A stretch of DNA of 64,000 nt from Nakamurella lactea DSM 19367 (lineage in GTDB: Bacteria; Actinomycetota; Actinomycetes; Mycobacteriales; Nakamurellaceae), in the NCBI RefSeq assembly GCF_000426645.1, contig NZ_KE384549.1, positions 215,001-279,000 on the forward strand, read 5' to 3'. Positions 54,051-62,670 of the stretch are shown piece by piece. A program made the translations under genes and the position numbers. The notes under the pieces were generated by a model that was given only the letters and a program-made list of their open reading frames with translations, was not told the origin of the DNA and did not search any database. Every line of letters begins with the position of its first letter. Within the stretch, counting starts at the first letter, position 1.

Positions 54051-54917
54051 GTGACCTCCGAGCAGGGTCCCGAGGCCCGGTCCGGGGGGACGCTTCCACC
54101 CCAGCCGCCCGACCCGGGCGCTGCCACCGATCCGGGCATTGCTGGCGAGCTGGGTGCCGTCACCGAACCGCCGACCGTCACCGAACCGCCGACCGTCACC
54201 GAACCGCCGACCGTCACGGATCCGGCCACCGGACAGCCCTTATGGGCTGTAGCGCAGCGGGACCTGCGCACGGCGGTCCGGAACATCAAGGTCCGCGAGC
54301 TGGCCGGCGGGCAGTCCTACCGCCGCCGCGTCGCACTGATGCTGGCCGCGGTGGTGGGCGCTACCGGCGTGTTCGGCGGGCTCAGGACAGAGCCCGAACC
54401 CGGCCTGGTGCTCGCCGGCCCCGGCCAGCTGATCGAGGGCGCGCCGTGGAACGTCACCATCGATTCCGCGCGGGTGGTGCCCGCGGACTCGCTGGGCACC
54501 ATCAGGCCGCTGAACAAGAACCGGCACTGGCTGGCCGTGGTTGCGATCGTCGACGTGACCGCGGACGACCCGCAGTTGCCGACCGGATTCGGCGACGGCA
54601 AACCCGGCCTGCTCACCATCGAGGGTGCGACCGGCATCGAGGCCGACCGGCCCGACCGGGTCGCCCTGACCCGGGACGGGGCCACCAACATGCACCTGCA
54701 GCCGGGGGTATCGGAGAAGGTGGCATTCCTGTGGGAGCAAGAGGATTCGGCGCCGACGCCGTCGGAGCTCCGGGTGACGGTCTACAACAGCGACCGGATC
54801 CGCGACTCCGGGGGCAATTGGGTGTGGCTGAACTGGGAACCGCACGCCGAGGTGACGGTTCCGGTGCAGGTCGGCGTCGCCAAGGCCGCCGCCAGCACGG
54901 GGAGCGGTGATGGCTGA
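54051..54917 (+). CDS. Membrane-anchored protein of a three-gene cassette, DUF4352-like Ig fold
   Basis: 288 residues, GTG start. Residues 1-75 are cytosolic and Pro/Thr-rich with TEPPTV repeats, one membrane helix follows (RRVALMLAAVVGATGVFGGL), then an external beta domain (WNVTIDSARVVPADSLGTIR; HWLAVVAIVDVTADDPQ; VAFLWEQ) that reads like a DUF4352 or telomeric-type Ig fold. The stop overlaps the next start by 8 bases. The function is unknown. Confidence 0.75.
   Translation: MTSEQGPEARSGGTLPPQPPDPGAATDPGIAGELGAVTEPPTVTEPPTVTEPPTVTDPATGQPLWAVAQRDLRTAVRNIKVRELAGGQSYRRRVALMLAAVVGATGVFGGLRTEPEPGLVLAGPGQLIEGAPWNVTIDSARVVPADSLGTIRPLNKNRHWLAVVAIVDVTADDPQLPTGFGDGKPGLLTIEGATGIEADRPDRVALTRDGATNMHLQPGVSEKVAFLWEQEDSAPTPSELRVTVYNSDRIRDSGGNWVWLNWEPHAEVTVPVQVGVAKAAASTGSGDG
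54159..54212 (+). repeat. 18-bp tandem repeat, three units
   Basis: Three perfect units of GTCACCGAACCGCCGACC encode VTEPPT. It lies in the cytosolic lead of the membrane protein and is in frame. Confidence 0.9.
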
Positions 54918-55560
54918 TCGGCGGTCGTGGCTGCGCCGGTGGTCCCGCCGGATCGCCGCGCTCACCCTGATGCTGGTGGCGTTGGGCCTCGCCTCTTGGA
55001 TGAGCACCTCCCAGGGCGGCACCGACGCCTTCCACCGGTTGGCTCCGGAACTGCGTAACGGACCGTTCGAGGTCTCCGGCGCCATCGGTGAGCCGGTGCG
55101 GGTCCGGCAGTTCCAGCTGACGGTCGAGCGGGTCGACGGATCGAGCAAGGTCACCGTCAGCTCGCCGCTGGCGAAGACGACGACCGGATCCGGTGCGGTG
55201 TTCATCGTGGTGACGGCGGTGCTGCAGGCGCGTTCGGAGACGACGGCGATCTCGCGATACGTGTTGCGCGACAGCGCCGGCCGGCAGTTCTCCGCCACCG
55301 ACCGGTGGAACCAGGAGTGCGTCGGCACGAAGGTGGAACCGCGGATCCCGACCAGGGTGCAGCCGGTGTTCGAGGTACCGCCGGATGCGTCCGGCCTGCA
55401 GTTGCTGGTGTCCGCGGCGGTCGACGAGCGACTCGACTCGCAGGCCGTGGTACCGCTGGGGCCGGCCGCCGACGAGTTGTCCCGATGGGCCGAGCGCACC
55501 GAGCCGGTGCTCGTCGCCCGACCCGAAAGTCTGCCCGTGACACCGGGCATCGGCGGATGA
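54910..55560 (+). CDS. Second membrane-anchored protein of the cassette, DUF4352-like
   Basis: 216 residues, ATG 54910. A basic lead and one membrane helix (RIAALTLMLVALGLASW), then an external beta domain with VRQFQLTVERVDGSSKVTVS, GAVFIVVTAVLQARSE and RYVLRDSAGRQFSATDRWNQ, again the layout of DUF4352. There is one Cys. It overlaps both neighbours (8 bases upstream, ATGA downstream). Confidence 0.75.
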   Translation: MADRRSWLRRWSRRIAALTLMLVALGLASWMSTSQGGTDAFHRLAPELRNGPFEVSGAIGEPVRVRQFQLTVERVDGSSKVTVSSPLAKTTTGSGAVFIVVTAVLQARSETTAISRYVLRDSAGRQFSATDRWNQECVGTKVEPRIPTRVQPVFEVPPDASGLQLLVSAAVDERLDSQAVVPLGPAADELSRWAERTEPVLVARPESLPVTPGIGG

Positions 55561-56153
55561 CGTCGCGACGAGGGTGGTGGCGGCGCAACGCGGTAGCGCT
55601 GGCCGCCCTGCTGCCGGTGGTCGCCGCGGCCGTCTGGGTGAGTAGTGCCGATGCTCGCGATCGATACCTCGATCATGCCAATCACCAGCAGGTCGGACCG
55701 GGCGCCGACGGGTGGATCGTACTGGGCGACAGCAGCTTCCGCCTCGACGAGCTCGCGCCCCTCGACGCTGCGGACCTCACCGCCATCGCTGGTCCCGGGA
55801 CAGCGCTGCCGGCGGGCACCATGGCGTGGCAACTGACCGGCACACTCCGGACGTCAACCCAGACGCCCACCCTGTGTGGGTTGTCGGTGCAGGCCTCGGA
55901 CGGGCGTCGATATTCGGCCGGGCCGCGAGACCTGGGCGACGGCTATCTCAACGATTGTCTGCGGATCGACCTGCCGCCGGCGCCGGCGGATCCCGCCGCG
56001 ACGGCGCCGACGGCATCCTCGGAGCCGAGCGCACCCGCCGACCTGCCAGGCACCGCGCTGTTCCTGATCCCCGCGGATGCCACGCCGCAGCAACTGCGGA
56101 TCGCGGACCGGTATCAGGCCCCGACGCTCGGGCTAGCCGACGTCGGTCGCTGA
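55557..56153 (+). CDS. Third membrane-anchored protein of the cassette
   Basis: 198 residues, ATG 55557. One membrane helix near residues 10-30 (AVALAALLPVVAAAVWVSSA), then a beta-rich domain with two Cys (LCGLSVQASDGRRY; NDCLRIDL) likely bridged, and a Pro/Ala linker. It has the same size and topology as the two genes before it, suggesting diverged duplicates. Its last 40 bases overlap the convergent gene. Confidence 0.72.
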   Translation: MTSRRGWWRRNAVALAALLPVVAAAVWVSSADARDRYLDHANHQQVGPGADGWIVLGDSSFRLDELAPLDAADLTAIAGPGTALPAGTMAWQLTGTLRTSTQTPTLCGLSVQASDGRRYSAGPRDLGDGYLNDCLRIDLPPAPADPAATAPTASSEPSAPADLPGTALFLIPADATPQQLRIADRYQAPTLGLADVGR

Positions 56154-57658
56154 CCGTCATCGCTGACCGTCATCGGTGGCCTCGGTGGCCTCGGTGGCCT
56201 CGGTGGCCTCGGTGGCCTCGGTGGCCTCGGTGGCCTCGGTGGCCTCGGTGGCCTCGGTGGCCTCGGTGGCCCCCCGGCGGCGGCCAGCGCCCTGGCGCGG
56301 ACGGCGCGATCGACCCCGGCGGCCACCACACACAGCAGCACCATGGTGGTGATCGTGTCGTTGAGCAGTTGTAGCGGGCGGTCGATGGACATCCAGACCA
56401 GCCCGAGATCCTGCGGACCGATCAGCGCACGCTCGGCCAGCCAGAGCCCGCCGGTCAGGTACTGGGCAGCCTGGAACATCAGGCTGAACAGCACCATGGC
56501 GACGATGCCGGAGCTGCGCATCAGGCCGAAGCCCTTTGCCAGCTGGCCGAACCGGCTGCTCAGCCCGCTGCCGAAGTCGCCGGCTGCCCGTTGCACCCTG
56601 GCGTCGAGTCGATCCCAGCGGGTCCGGGCCCGTTGCGTCCAGCGCGGTCGGTAGATCTGGGCGCCGGCGTCGATCAACTGTCCGTAGACCACCGCGCCGA
56701 CGGTGAGCCAGGACAGCGGCACCACCAGCAAGGCGGTGGCGCCGCCCAGAATCGTCGACACCTGGGCGCCGATCCACTGGGCCACCGGCAACAACGGCCC
56801 GAGATGATCAAGGAGGCTGTGCCACCAGGTCTGCCACCAGACGACGAACTCACGCCCGCCGACCCATCCGGTGAACGCGGTACGGAAGCTCGTGATCTGC
56901 GGAGTCGCACTGATCAGCCAGAGCGACTCGGCGTAGGCCGCGAGCAGACCGAGCCAGCCCCAGTGCAGATTCTTGATCACCCATGGCATCACGGTGCGGA
57001 GCAGGAAGGCACCGCCGATCAGCACCCAGACCCAGGCTCCCGCTCCCCACAGCAGCCGCCGGCCGAGCTCACCGTCATCGACGACGCCGCCGGAGAAACC
57101 GGCGATGGCGGCGTTGGTGTTCACCTGGTCGAGGACCCCGTTGGAGTAGGCGAGGTAGTCCGACCGCAATTGCCCGCTGGTCGCGTAGACCAGCAGGAAC
57201 GGGATCAGCAGGCCACCGATCTCGTTGAGCGCGGTGTTCACCCGCACCGCAATGGCCCGACGGCCGCGGGGCAGCTCGCCACTGAGGCTGACCGCGGTGG
57301 CCGGCGCGACCGCCGGCAGCGAGATCCGGACGATCCGCAGGATCACCACGTACGAAGTGAGGACGCACAGCGGTGCGAGTACCAGCACCAGTTGCCCGAG
57401 CAGGCCGGACAGCGACGAGGCGGTGACCGCCAGATCGATGGTCAGACTGCGCAGCACCAGCCCGGCCAAGGCGGTGACGAACAAGGCGGGGAAGTGCCGG
57501 CCGAGCAGCCGCAGCGTCTGCCAGGGCACCGAGATCGCGTCGCCGAGAATGCTGCGCCAGGGTCGAGGGTCGTGACCGAAGTCCGCCGGACGATGCGTCT
57601 CGGGTGTGTCCGACCCGGCCGGGGGTTCCGGCTCGACGGGCGGCGCTGGGGACGGCAC
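56114..57658 (-). CDS. Polytopic membrane protein with C-terminal Pro-Pro-Arg repeats
   Basis: 514 residues. About eight hydrophobic segments (FPALFVTALAGLVLRSLTID; LVLVLAPLCVLTSYVVILR; IPFLLVYATSG; VWVLIGGAFLLRTVMP; ATALLVVPLSWLTVGAVVYG and others) with loops rich in Trp and Arg, then a helical charged region and a (PPR)n tail. The N-terminus is Pro/Glu-rich and cytosolic. No transporter motif is recognised. It is convergent with, and overlaps, the three-gene cassette, which suggests they act together. Confidence 0.75.
   Translation of the reverse strand: MPSPAPPVEPEPPAGSDTPETHRPADFGHDPRPWRSILGDAISVPWQTLRLLGRHFPALFVTALAGLVLRSLTIDLAVTASSLSGLLGQLVLVLAPLCVLTSYVVILRIVRISLPAVAPATAVSLSGELPRGRRAIAVRVNTALNEIGGLLIPFLLVYATSGQLRSDYLAYSNGVLDQVNTNAAIAGFSGGVVDDGELGRRLLWGAGAWVWVLIGGAFLLRTVMPWVIKNLHWGWLGLLAAYAESLWLISATPQITSFRTAFTGWVGGREFVVWWQTWWHSLLDHLGPLLPVAQWIGAQVSTILGGATALLVVPLSWLTVGAVVYGQLIDAGAQIYRPRWTQRARTRWDRLDARVQRAAGDFGSGLSSRFGQLAKGFGLMRSSGIVAMVLFSLMFQAAQYLTGGLWLAERALIGPQDLGLVWMSIDRPLQLLNDTITTMVLLCVVAAGVDRAVRARALAAAGGPPRPPRPPRPPRPPRPPRPPRPPRPPRPPRPPMTVSDDGQRPTSASPSVGA
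56174..56272. repeat. 9-bp minisatellite, eleven units
   Basis: Eleven copies of CGGTGGCCT, with only the last base of the last unit altered. On the minus strand it encodes the (PPR)n tail of the membrane protein. The unit is divisible by three, so copy changes alter length without frameshift. Confidence 0.93.
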
Positions 57659-57722
57659 GGGGCGACTGTAGCGGGTCGCCGACGCACCGCGGGCAGGTTC
57701 GGGTGACTTGCCGCCGTGGTGC

Positions 57723-58841
57723 TCAGCCGGCGAGTGCGGTGCCCGGCTGCACGGTGCCGATGCCGTGGGCGGCGCCGACCGCGGCGTTGGTCAGCTTGCC
57801 GCCAACCGTGTGCAACCCGGCCTGCAGCGCCGGATCCGCGGCCAACGCATCGCGCCAGCCGGCGGCGGCCAGCGCCTCGACGTAGGGCAGGGTGGCGTTC
57901 GTCAGCCCGAAGGTCGAGGATCGCGGAACGGCGCCCGGCATGTTCGCCACGCAGTAGAACACCGAGCCGTGAACCGTAAAGGTCGGGTCGGCGTGCGTCG
58001 TCGGCCTGGTGTCCTGGAAACAACCGCCCTGGTCGACGGCGATGTCGACCAGCACCGAACCCGGCCGCATCTGCGACACCAACTCGTTGCTCACCAGCTT
58101 CGGCGCCTTCGCGCCGGGTACCAGCACGGCGCCGATCACCAGATCGGCATGTCGCACCTGCTCGGCGATCGAGAAGGCTGACGATGCAATGGTTTTCACT
58201 GCTCCGGCGAACTGTGCGTCGACCTGACGCAGGACCGGCAACGACAGATCCAGCACCGTCACCTCGGCGTGCAGCCCGAGGGCGATCTCGGCCGCGTGCC
58301 GACCGGATACCCCACCGCCCAAGATCACCACCCGGCCGTTGGCGACCCCCGGCACTCCGCCCAGCAGTACCCCGCGGCCGCCCTCGTTGCGCATCAGGTG
58401 GTAGGCGCCGACCTGCGGTGCGAGCCGGCCGGCGATCTCGCTCATCGGCGCCAGCAACGGCAGCGAGCGATCCGCCTGCTGGACGGTCTCGTAGGCGATC
58501 GCGGTGGTTCCGGCCTCGAGCAGCCGGTCGGTGAGCGGTCGGTCGGCAGCCAGGTGCAGATAGGTGAAGAGCACCAGGCCTTCACGGAGCCGGTGGTACT
58601 CGGCGGCGATCGGCTCCTTGACCTTGACCACCAGGTCCGCATCCGCCCACAGCCGGTCCGGATCGTCGAGGAGTTCGGCGCCGGCTGCGACGTATTCGGC
58701 ATCGGAGATCGAGGATCCCTCGCCGGCCCCGTTCTGCACGGTGACGGTATGCCCGGAGCCGACCAGCTGGTGCACCCCGGCCGGGGTGATGGCGACGCGA
58801 TACTCGTGGTTCTTGACTTCACTGGGGACACCGATGCGCAT
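57723..58841 (-). CDS. ald: Alanine dehydrogenase
   Basis: 372 residues, the normal size. It interconverts alanine and pyruvate with NAD. The start is MRIGVPSEVKNHEYRVAITP; the NAD loop VVILGGGVSGRHAAEIALGL; catalytic His/Asp region HLAADRPLT and DIAVDQGGCF. It is divergent from an Lrp-type gene, as in mycobacteria. Confidence 0.96.
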   Translation of the reverse strand: MRIGVPSEVKNHEYRVAITPAGVHQLVGSGHTVTVQNGAGEGSSISDAEYVAAGAELLDDPDRLWADADLVVKVKEPIAAEYHRLREGLVLFTYLHLAADRPLTDRLLEAGTTAIAYETVQQADRSLPLLAPMSEIAGRLAPQVGAYHLMRNEGGRGVLLGGVPGVANGRVVILGGGVSGRHAAEIALGLHAEVTVLDLSLPVLRQVDAQFAGAVKTIASSAFSIAEQVRHADLVIGAVLVPGAKAPKLVSNELVSQMRPGSVLVDIAVDQGGCFQDTRPTTHADPTFTVHGSVFYCVANMPGAVPRSSTFGLTNATLPYVEALAAAGWRDALAADPALQAGLHTVGGKLTNAAVGAAHGIGTVQPGTALAG

Positions 58842-58896
58842 CGGATCAGTATGAAGTTTGCGTCTGTGTGGGTACAGATTCCTGAACAAAATTGGA

Positions 58897-58902
58897 TAGA
58901 TT
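58897..58902 (+). promoter_or_regulatory. Likely -10 of the aldR-like gene; leaderless start
   Basis: TAGATT lies only 6 bases before the ATG at 58909, so transcription would begin at about the start codon. The 67-base gap to ald must also hold the ald promoter and regulator sites. Confidence 0.5.
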
Positions 58903-58908
58903 CGCTGC

Positions 58909-59439
58909 ATGACAGGCAGAGATTCAGTCTCGGTGCCCGCGCCAGCCGCCCGTCCGCAGAATGTTCGGTCGCCCGGTCCGCCGACGGCACCCGATCCGAT
59001 CGACCAGGCGATCCTGGCCGAACTGGCCGCTGACGGGCGGCGGCCGAACAACGCGATCGCTGAGAAGGTCGGCATCGCACCGTCGACCTGCCTGGCCAGA
59101 ATCCGGGCGCTGCGGGAGTCCGGCGTCATCCGCGGAGTGCATGCCGATGTCGACCCGGCGGCGGTGGGACGGCCGTTGCAGGCGATGATCGCGGTCCGGG
59201 TCCAGGCGGGCTCGCGGGATCATCTGGTGGACTTCGCCGACCGGATCCGGACTCGTCCGGAGGTTCGCAGTGTGTTCTTCCTGGCCGGTGCCGATGACTT
59301 CCTGGTGCACGTGGCCGTTGCCGACGCTGGTGCGCTGCGCGACTTCGTGGTCGAGCAGCTGTCCGGCCACGGCGAGGTCGCGCTGACCGAGACCAACCTG
59401 ATCTTCGAGCACCTGCGAGGCGCGGGCCTGCCCGACTGA
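58909..59439 (+). CDS. Lrp/AsnC family regulator, AldR-like
   Basis: 176 residues. HTH DQAILAELAADGRRPNNAIA and KVGIAPSTCLARIRALRE, then a RAM domain (IAVRVQAGSRDHLVDF; VFFLAGADDFLVHVAVAD). It is divergent from ald, so control of alanine catabolism by amino acid binding is likely, as for mycobacterial AldR. Confidence 0.92.
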   Translation: MTGRDSVSVPAPAARPQNVRSPGPPTAPDPIDQAILAELAADGRRPNNAIAEKVGIAPSTCLARIRALRESGVIRGVHADVDPAAVGRPLQAMIAVRVQAGSRDHLVDFADRIRTRPEVRSVFFLAGADDFLVHVAVADAGALRDFVVEQLSGHGEVALTETNLIFEHLRGAGLPD

Positions 59440-59448
59440 CGGTCGGGC
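59430..59448 (+). terminator. Hairpin at the end of the aldR-like gene
   Basis: GCCCGAC-TGACG-GTCGGGC, a 7-bp stem whose loop holds the stop codon. No T-run. Confidence 0.45.
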
Positions 59449-59485
59449 CGGGGAGGAACCCTCCGAGGCGGCGGGTTGGGTGACG

Positions 59486-59519
59486 GGCTGACGGCCGGGC
59501 CGGGGCTTCGGCGTCAGCC
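59486..59519 (-). terminator. Hairpin at the end of the uridylyltransferase gene
   Basis: GGCTGACG and CGTCAGCC enclose an 18-base GC-rich loop that overlaps the stop at 59514. It is a weak terminator candidate for the minus strand. Confidence 0.4.
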
Positions 59520-60896
59520 GCCGATGACGGACCCGGCCGGCACCGTTGCCGGCGACCCGTCGTCGGCCAGGACCGCCTCACCGACCACGGTGACGTCGCC
59601 GGCGAACGTCCAGTCGCCCTGTACCCGAAGGGAGGTGGCCGAGACCAGCGACGGCGGCCCGGCCGGGAACCGGCGGTCGAAGTCGTCGATCAGCTTGTAG
59701 AAGCGGTCGTCGAGAGCGATCCGGGGTGCCGGGTCGACCTGGGGGAGCAGCCGGTGGTCGTCGTCAAGTGCGTAGGCATCCGAGCGCACCAGCAGCAGGT
59801 CGTTGGTGGTCTTCACCGGCAGGAACCGGGTCCGTTCGACCTCGATCGCCCTCGCCCCGTCGAACACCTCGATCGCCGCGCCCATCGCCGACTCGATCTG
59901 GATCACCTCGGTGGAGGCCGGATCGGTCGGGTCGACGGTCTTGGTGTTCCGGATCAGCGGCAGGCCGAGCACACCGTGCCGCTCGCGCAGCACCGCGTCC
60001 AGGGCCCGCAGGTCGAACCACAGGTTGTTGGTGTGGAAGTACCGATGCCGGTCGATGTCGGCCGCCGCCGCGGCGTCCTCCGGCGGCGTCTGGGCGGTCT
60101 CCCGCAGTACCAGGGCGCCGTCGGATTTGCGCACCACCAGGTAGCCGCCCTTCACGTCCGCGGCCGTCCGCCGGCAGACCTCGGCCGCGTACGGCGCTCC
60201 GCTGCCGGCGAACCAGCCGGCCATCCGGGCGTCCGGAGCCGCCCCGAGATTGTCCGAGTTCGAGACGCTCGCGTAACGAAAACCGTTGTCCAGCAGCGAT
60301 TGCAGCACTCCGGAGGTCTGCAGTGCCGTGTACAGGTCGCCATGCCCCGGCGGGCACCACTGCAGGCTCGGGTCGGCCGGCCAGCTGACCGGCGTCAGAT
60401 CGTCCGCCCGCAACTTGGGCTCGCGGTTCTGCAGGAAGTCCAGCGGCAGACCGTCCACCGCCAGATCACCGAATGGGGCCAGGGCGGCCAGGGTATCCTC
60501 CCGGGTGCTGAAGCTGTTCATCAGGATCAGCGGCAGGCGCGCGGAGAACCGCGCCCGCAGGCCCAGCACCTGCCGGACGATGATCTCCAGGAAACTGGCG
60601 TCGCCGCGGACCGGCAGCAACGACTTCGCCTGGTGCATGCCCATCGAGGTGCCGAGCCCGCCGTTCAGCTTGATGATCGCCGTGACGTCCAGCGCCGCGG
60701 CCATCTCCTGCTCCGAGACGTCCTGGTCGGCGACCCGGGGCACCTCGACCAGCGGCTCGATGTCGGCCTCGGCGAGCATCCCGGTATCGCCGGATTCCAG
60801 TCGCCGGTAGAAGTCCTGGAAGACCGCGATCGCCGCCTCCGGCACGTCACCGTCCCGCATGACGGATGCGGCGCGCGCCAAGCCATCTGCACTCAT
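59514..60896 (-). CDS. UTP-glucose-1-phosphate uridylyltransferase, UDPGP (eukaryotic-like) family
   Basis: 460 residues from ATG 60896. KLNGGLGTSMGMHQAKSLLP holds the UDPGP nucleotide loop; LILMNSFSTREDT, WCPPGHGDLYTAL, SNSDNLGA and FHTNNLWFDL follow, all typical of type II (eukaryotic) UGPases rather than bacterial GalU. It makes UDP-glucose for glycans. It lies 17 bases after pabB on the same strand. Confidence 0.93.
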   Translation of the reverse strand: MSADGLARAASVMRDGDVPEAAIAVFQDFYRRLESGDTGMLAEADIEPLVEVPRVADQDVSEQEMAAALDVTAIIKLNGGLGTSMGMHQAKSLLPVRGDASFLEIIVRQVLGLRARFSARLPLILMNSFSTREDTLAALAPFGDLAVDGLPLDFLQNREPKLRADDLTPVSWPADPSLQWCPPGHGDLYTALQTSGVLQSLLDNGFRYASVSNSDNLGAAPDARMAGWFAGSGAPYAAEVCRRTAADVKGGYLVVRKSDGALVLRETAQTPPEDAAAAADIDRHRYFHTNNLWFDLRALDAVLRERHGVLGLPLIRNTKTVDPTDPASTEVIQIESAMGAAIEVFDGARAIEVERTRFLPVKTTNDLLLVRSDAYALDDDHRLLPQVDPAPRIALDDRFYKLIDDFDRRFPAGPPSLVSATSLRVQGDWTFAGDVTVVGEAVLADDGSPATVPAGSVIGG

Positions 60897-60913
60897 GAAC
60901 AGCGAATCTATCG

Positions 60914-61927
60914 TCAGCCGCAGGCCAGCGCGATCAGCCGGTCCGCCTTCAGTTCGGTTTCGGCCCATTCGGCCTCGGCGTCCGACGCCCAGGTGATGCC
61001 GGCCCCGGTGCCGAAATGGATGCGCTCGCCATCTCCGGTGAAGGTGCGGATGCCGACCGCCAGCCGGGCCGTCCGCCGATCGGCGTCGACATAGCCGAAG
61101 GCACCGCAATAGACCCCCCTGGGTGTTGGCTCGAGCTCCGAGATCACTTGCAGGGCACGGATCTTCGGTGCCCCGCTGACCGACCCCGGCGGGAACGTCG
61201 CGGCGAACACCTCGCCCCAGCCGGTGCCGGGACGCAGGTCGGCCCGCACGGTGGAGACCAGATGCGCCAGACCCGGGTGCTGCTGGGTGGCCAGCAGCTC
61301 GGTCACCACCACCGATCCGGGCAGAGCGATCCGGCCCAGGTCGTTGCGGACCAGGTCGGTGATCATGATGTTCTCGGCAGAATCCTTGTGGGCAAAGGTG
61401 TCCGGCGTCGGCGCGGTGCCCTTGATCGGCGAGGAGAACACCCGGTCCCCGTCACGGCGCAGGAACAGCTCGGGTGAGGCGCTGACGATCCAGTCGTCGC
61501 CGGCGTCCAGCATCCCGGCGTACGGGGCCGGGTTGCCGGTCCGAAGGATGGCTGCCAACCCGGCGGGGTCGGCGGGTCCCGGCAGCGGCGCCGACAGCAT
61601 CCGGCAGAGGTTCACCTGATAGACGCTGCCGGCCGCGATGTGCTCGCGGATCCTGTCGACCCCCGCCAGATACGCGGCCCGATCCAGCGAGCTGGACCAG
61701 CTGGTGGCATCCGGACCCGCCCACGGCGTCGGCGGCAGGGTGCGGACGGCGTCGGTGACGGTGCCGAACCGGTAGCCGGTGATCCGCCCCTCGAAGGTGC
61801 CGGCGACCGCCCACCAACCGCCGGTGTCCAGCCGGCCGGGATCGGCGACCAGGTCGACGATCTCGAGCAGATCCGTTGCCAGCCACCGCCCGAACCTGGC
61901 TGACGGAATTCGCGGCTGACCTGGCAT
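60914..61927 (-). CDS. pabB: Aminodeoxychorismate synthase component I
   Basis: 337 residues from ATG 61927. Chorismate-binding motifs YQVNLCRMLSAPL, SPELFLRRDGDRVFSSPIKG, DLVRNDLGRI and PPGSVSGAPKIRALQVISEL. Short for PabB/TrpE (~450) because the N-terminal lobe is reduced. It feeds p-aminobenzoate to folate. It is followed by the uridylyltransferase gene and divergent from pgsA2. Confidence 0.9.
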   Translation of the reverse strand: MPGQPRIPSARFGRWLATDLLEIVDLVADPGRLDTGGWWAVAGTFEGRITGYRFGTVTDAVRTLPPTPWAGPDATSWSSSLDRAAYLAGVDRIREHIAAGSVYQVNLCRMLSAPLPGPADPAGLAAILRTGNPAPYAGMLDAGDDWIVSASPELFLRRDGDRVFSSPIKGTAPTPDTFAHKDSAENIMITDLVRNDLGRIALPGSVVVTELLATQQHPGLAHLVSTVRADLRPGTGWGEVFAATFPPGSVSGAPKIRALQVISELEPTPRGVYCGAFGYVDADRRTARLAVGIRTFTGDGERIHFGTGAGITWASDAEAEWAETELKADRLIALACG

Positions 61928-62016
61928 GGCCTGAGTATCTATCGGTTCGATCCGCCTAGACTCGGCTGGGCCCGTCAGGGAGTGCGGGGAGCGCCGAACA
62001 GGGGAGCAAGGACGCA

Positions 62017-62670
62017 ATGACGGACCGCGCGGGACCGGCCACCCCCGATGCGGGCGGACGACGTACCGGGGTCGACCGGATCTGGACGATCCCGAATGCG
62101 CTGTCGGTGCTGCGATTGCTCGGCGTGCCGTTGTTCCTGTGGCTGCTGCTCGGCCCGAAGGCCGACGGCTGGGCGCTGGTGGTGCTGATCGTCAGCGCGA
62201 TCACCGACTGGGCCGATGGCAAGCTGGCCAGGCTGCTCGGCCAGTACAGCAAGCTCGGTGAGCTGCTCGACCCGGCGGCCGACCGGCTCTACATCTTCGC
62301 CACGCTGATCGCCTTCGTGATCCGCGGGATCATTCCGTGGTGGGCGGCGGCCATCCTGATCGCCAGGGACCTGCTGCTCGGCCTGTGCATCCCGCTGCTG
62401 CGCCGACACGGCTATCCGCCGCTGACCGTGCACTACCTGGGCAAGGCCGCCACCTTCTGTCTGCTCTACGCCTTCCCGTTGTTGCTGCTGGCCCAGGGCG
62501 ACCTGTGGATCCAGCAGGTCGCCAAGCCGTTCGGGTACGCGTTCACGGTCTGGGGGATGGGCCTGTACCTGTGGGCCGGTGCGCTCTACCTGTCCCAGGT
62601 GTGGTGGGTGCTGCGGCACACGCCCGTGCTGCCGCCCGAACGACGTCCGACGCGGATCGCCGGTGGCTGA
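62017..62670 (+). CDS. CDP-alcohol phosphatidyltransferase (PgsA2-like)
   Basis: 217 residues, six membrane helices. The CDP-OH-P signature DWADGKLARL-N6-GELLDPAADR gives D-x2-D-G-x2-A-R-x8-G-x3-D-x3-D. Position before DUF881 and sbp matches M. tuberculosis pgsA2 (Rv1822). The head group (glycerophosphate or other) cannot be told from the motif. The stop overlaps the next start. Confidence 0.9.
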   Translation: MTDRAGPATPDAGGRRTGVDRIWTIPNALSVLRLLGVPLFLWLLLGPKADGWALVVLIVSAITDWADGKLARLLGQYSKLGELLDPAADRLYIFATLIAFVIRGIIPWWAAAILIARDLLLGLCIPLLRRHGYPPLTVHYLGKAATFCLLYAFPLLLLAQGDLWIQQVAKPFGYAFTVWGMGLYLWAGALYLSQVWWVLRHTPVLPPERRPTRIAGG

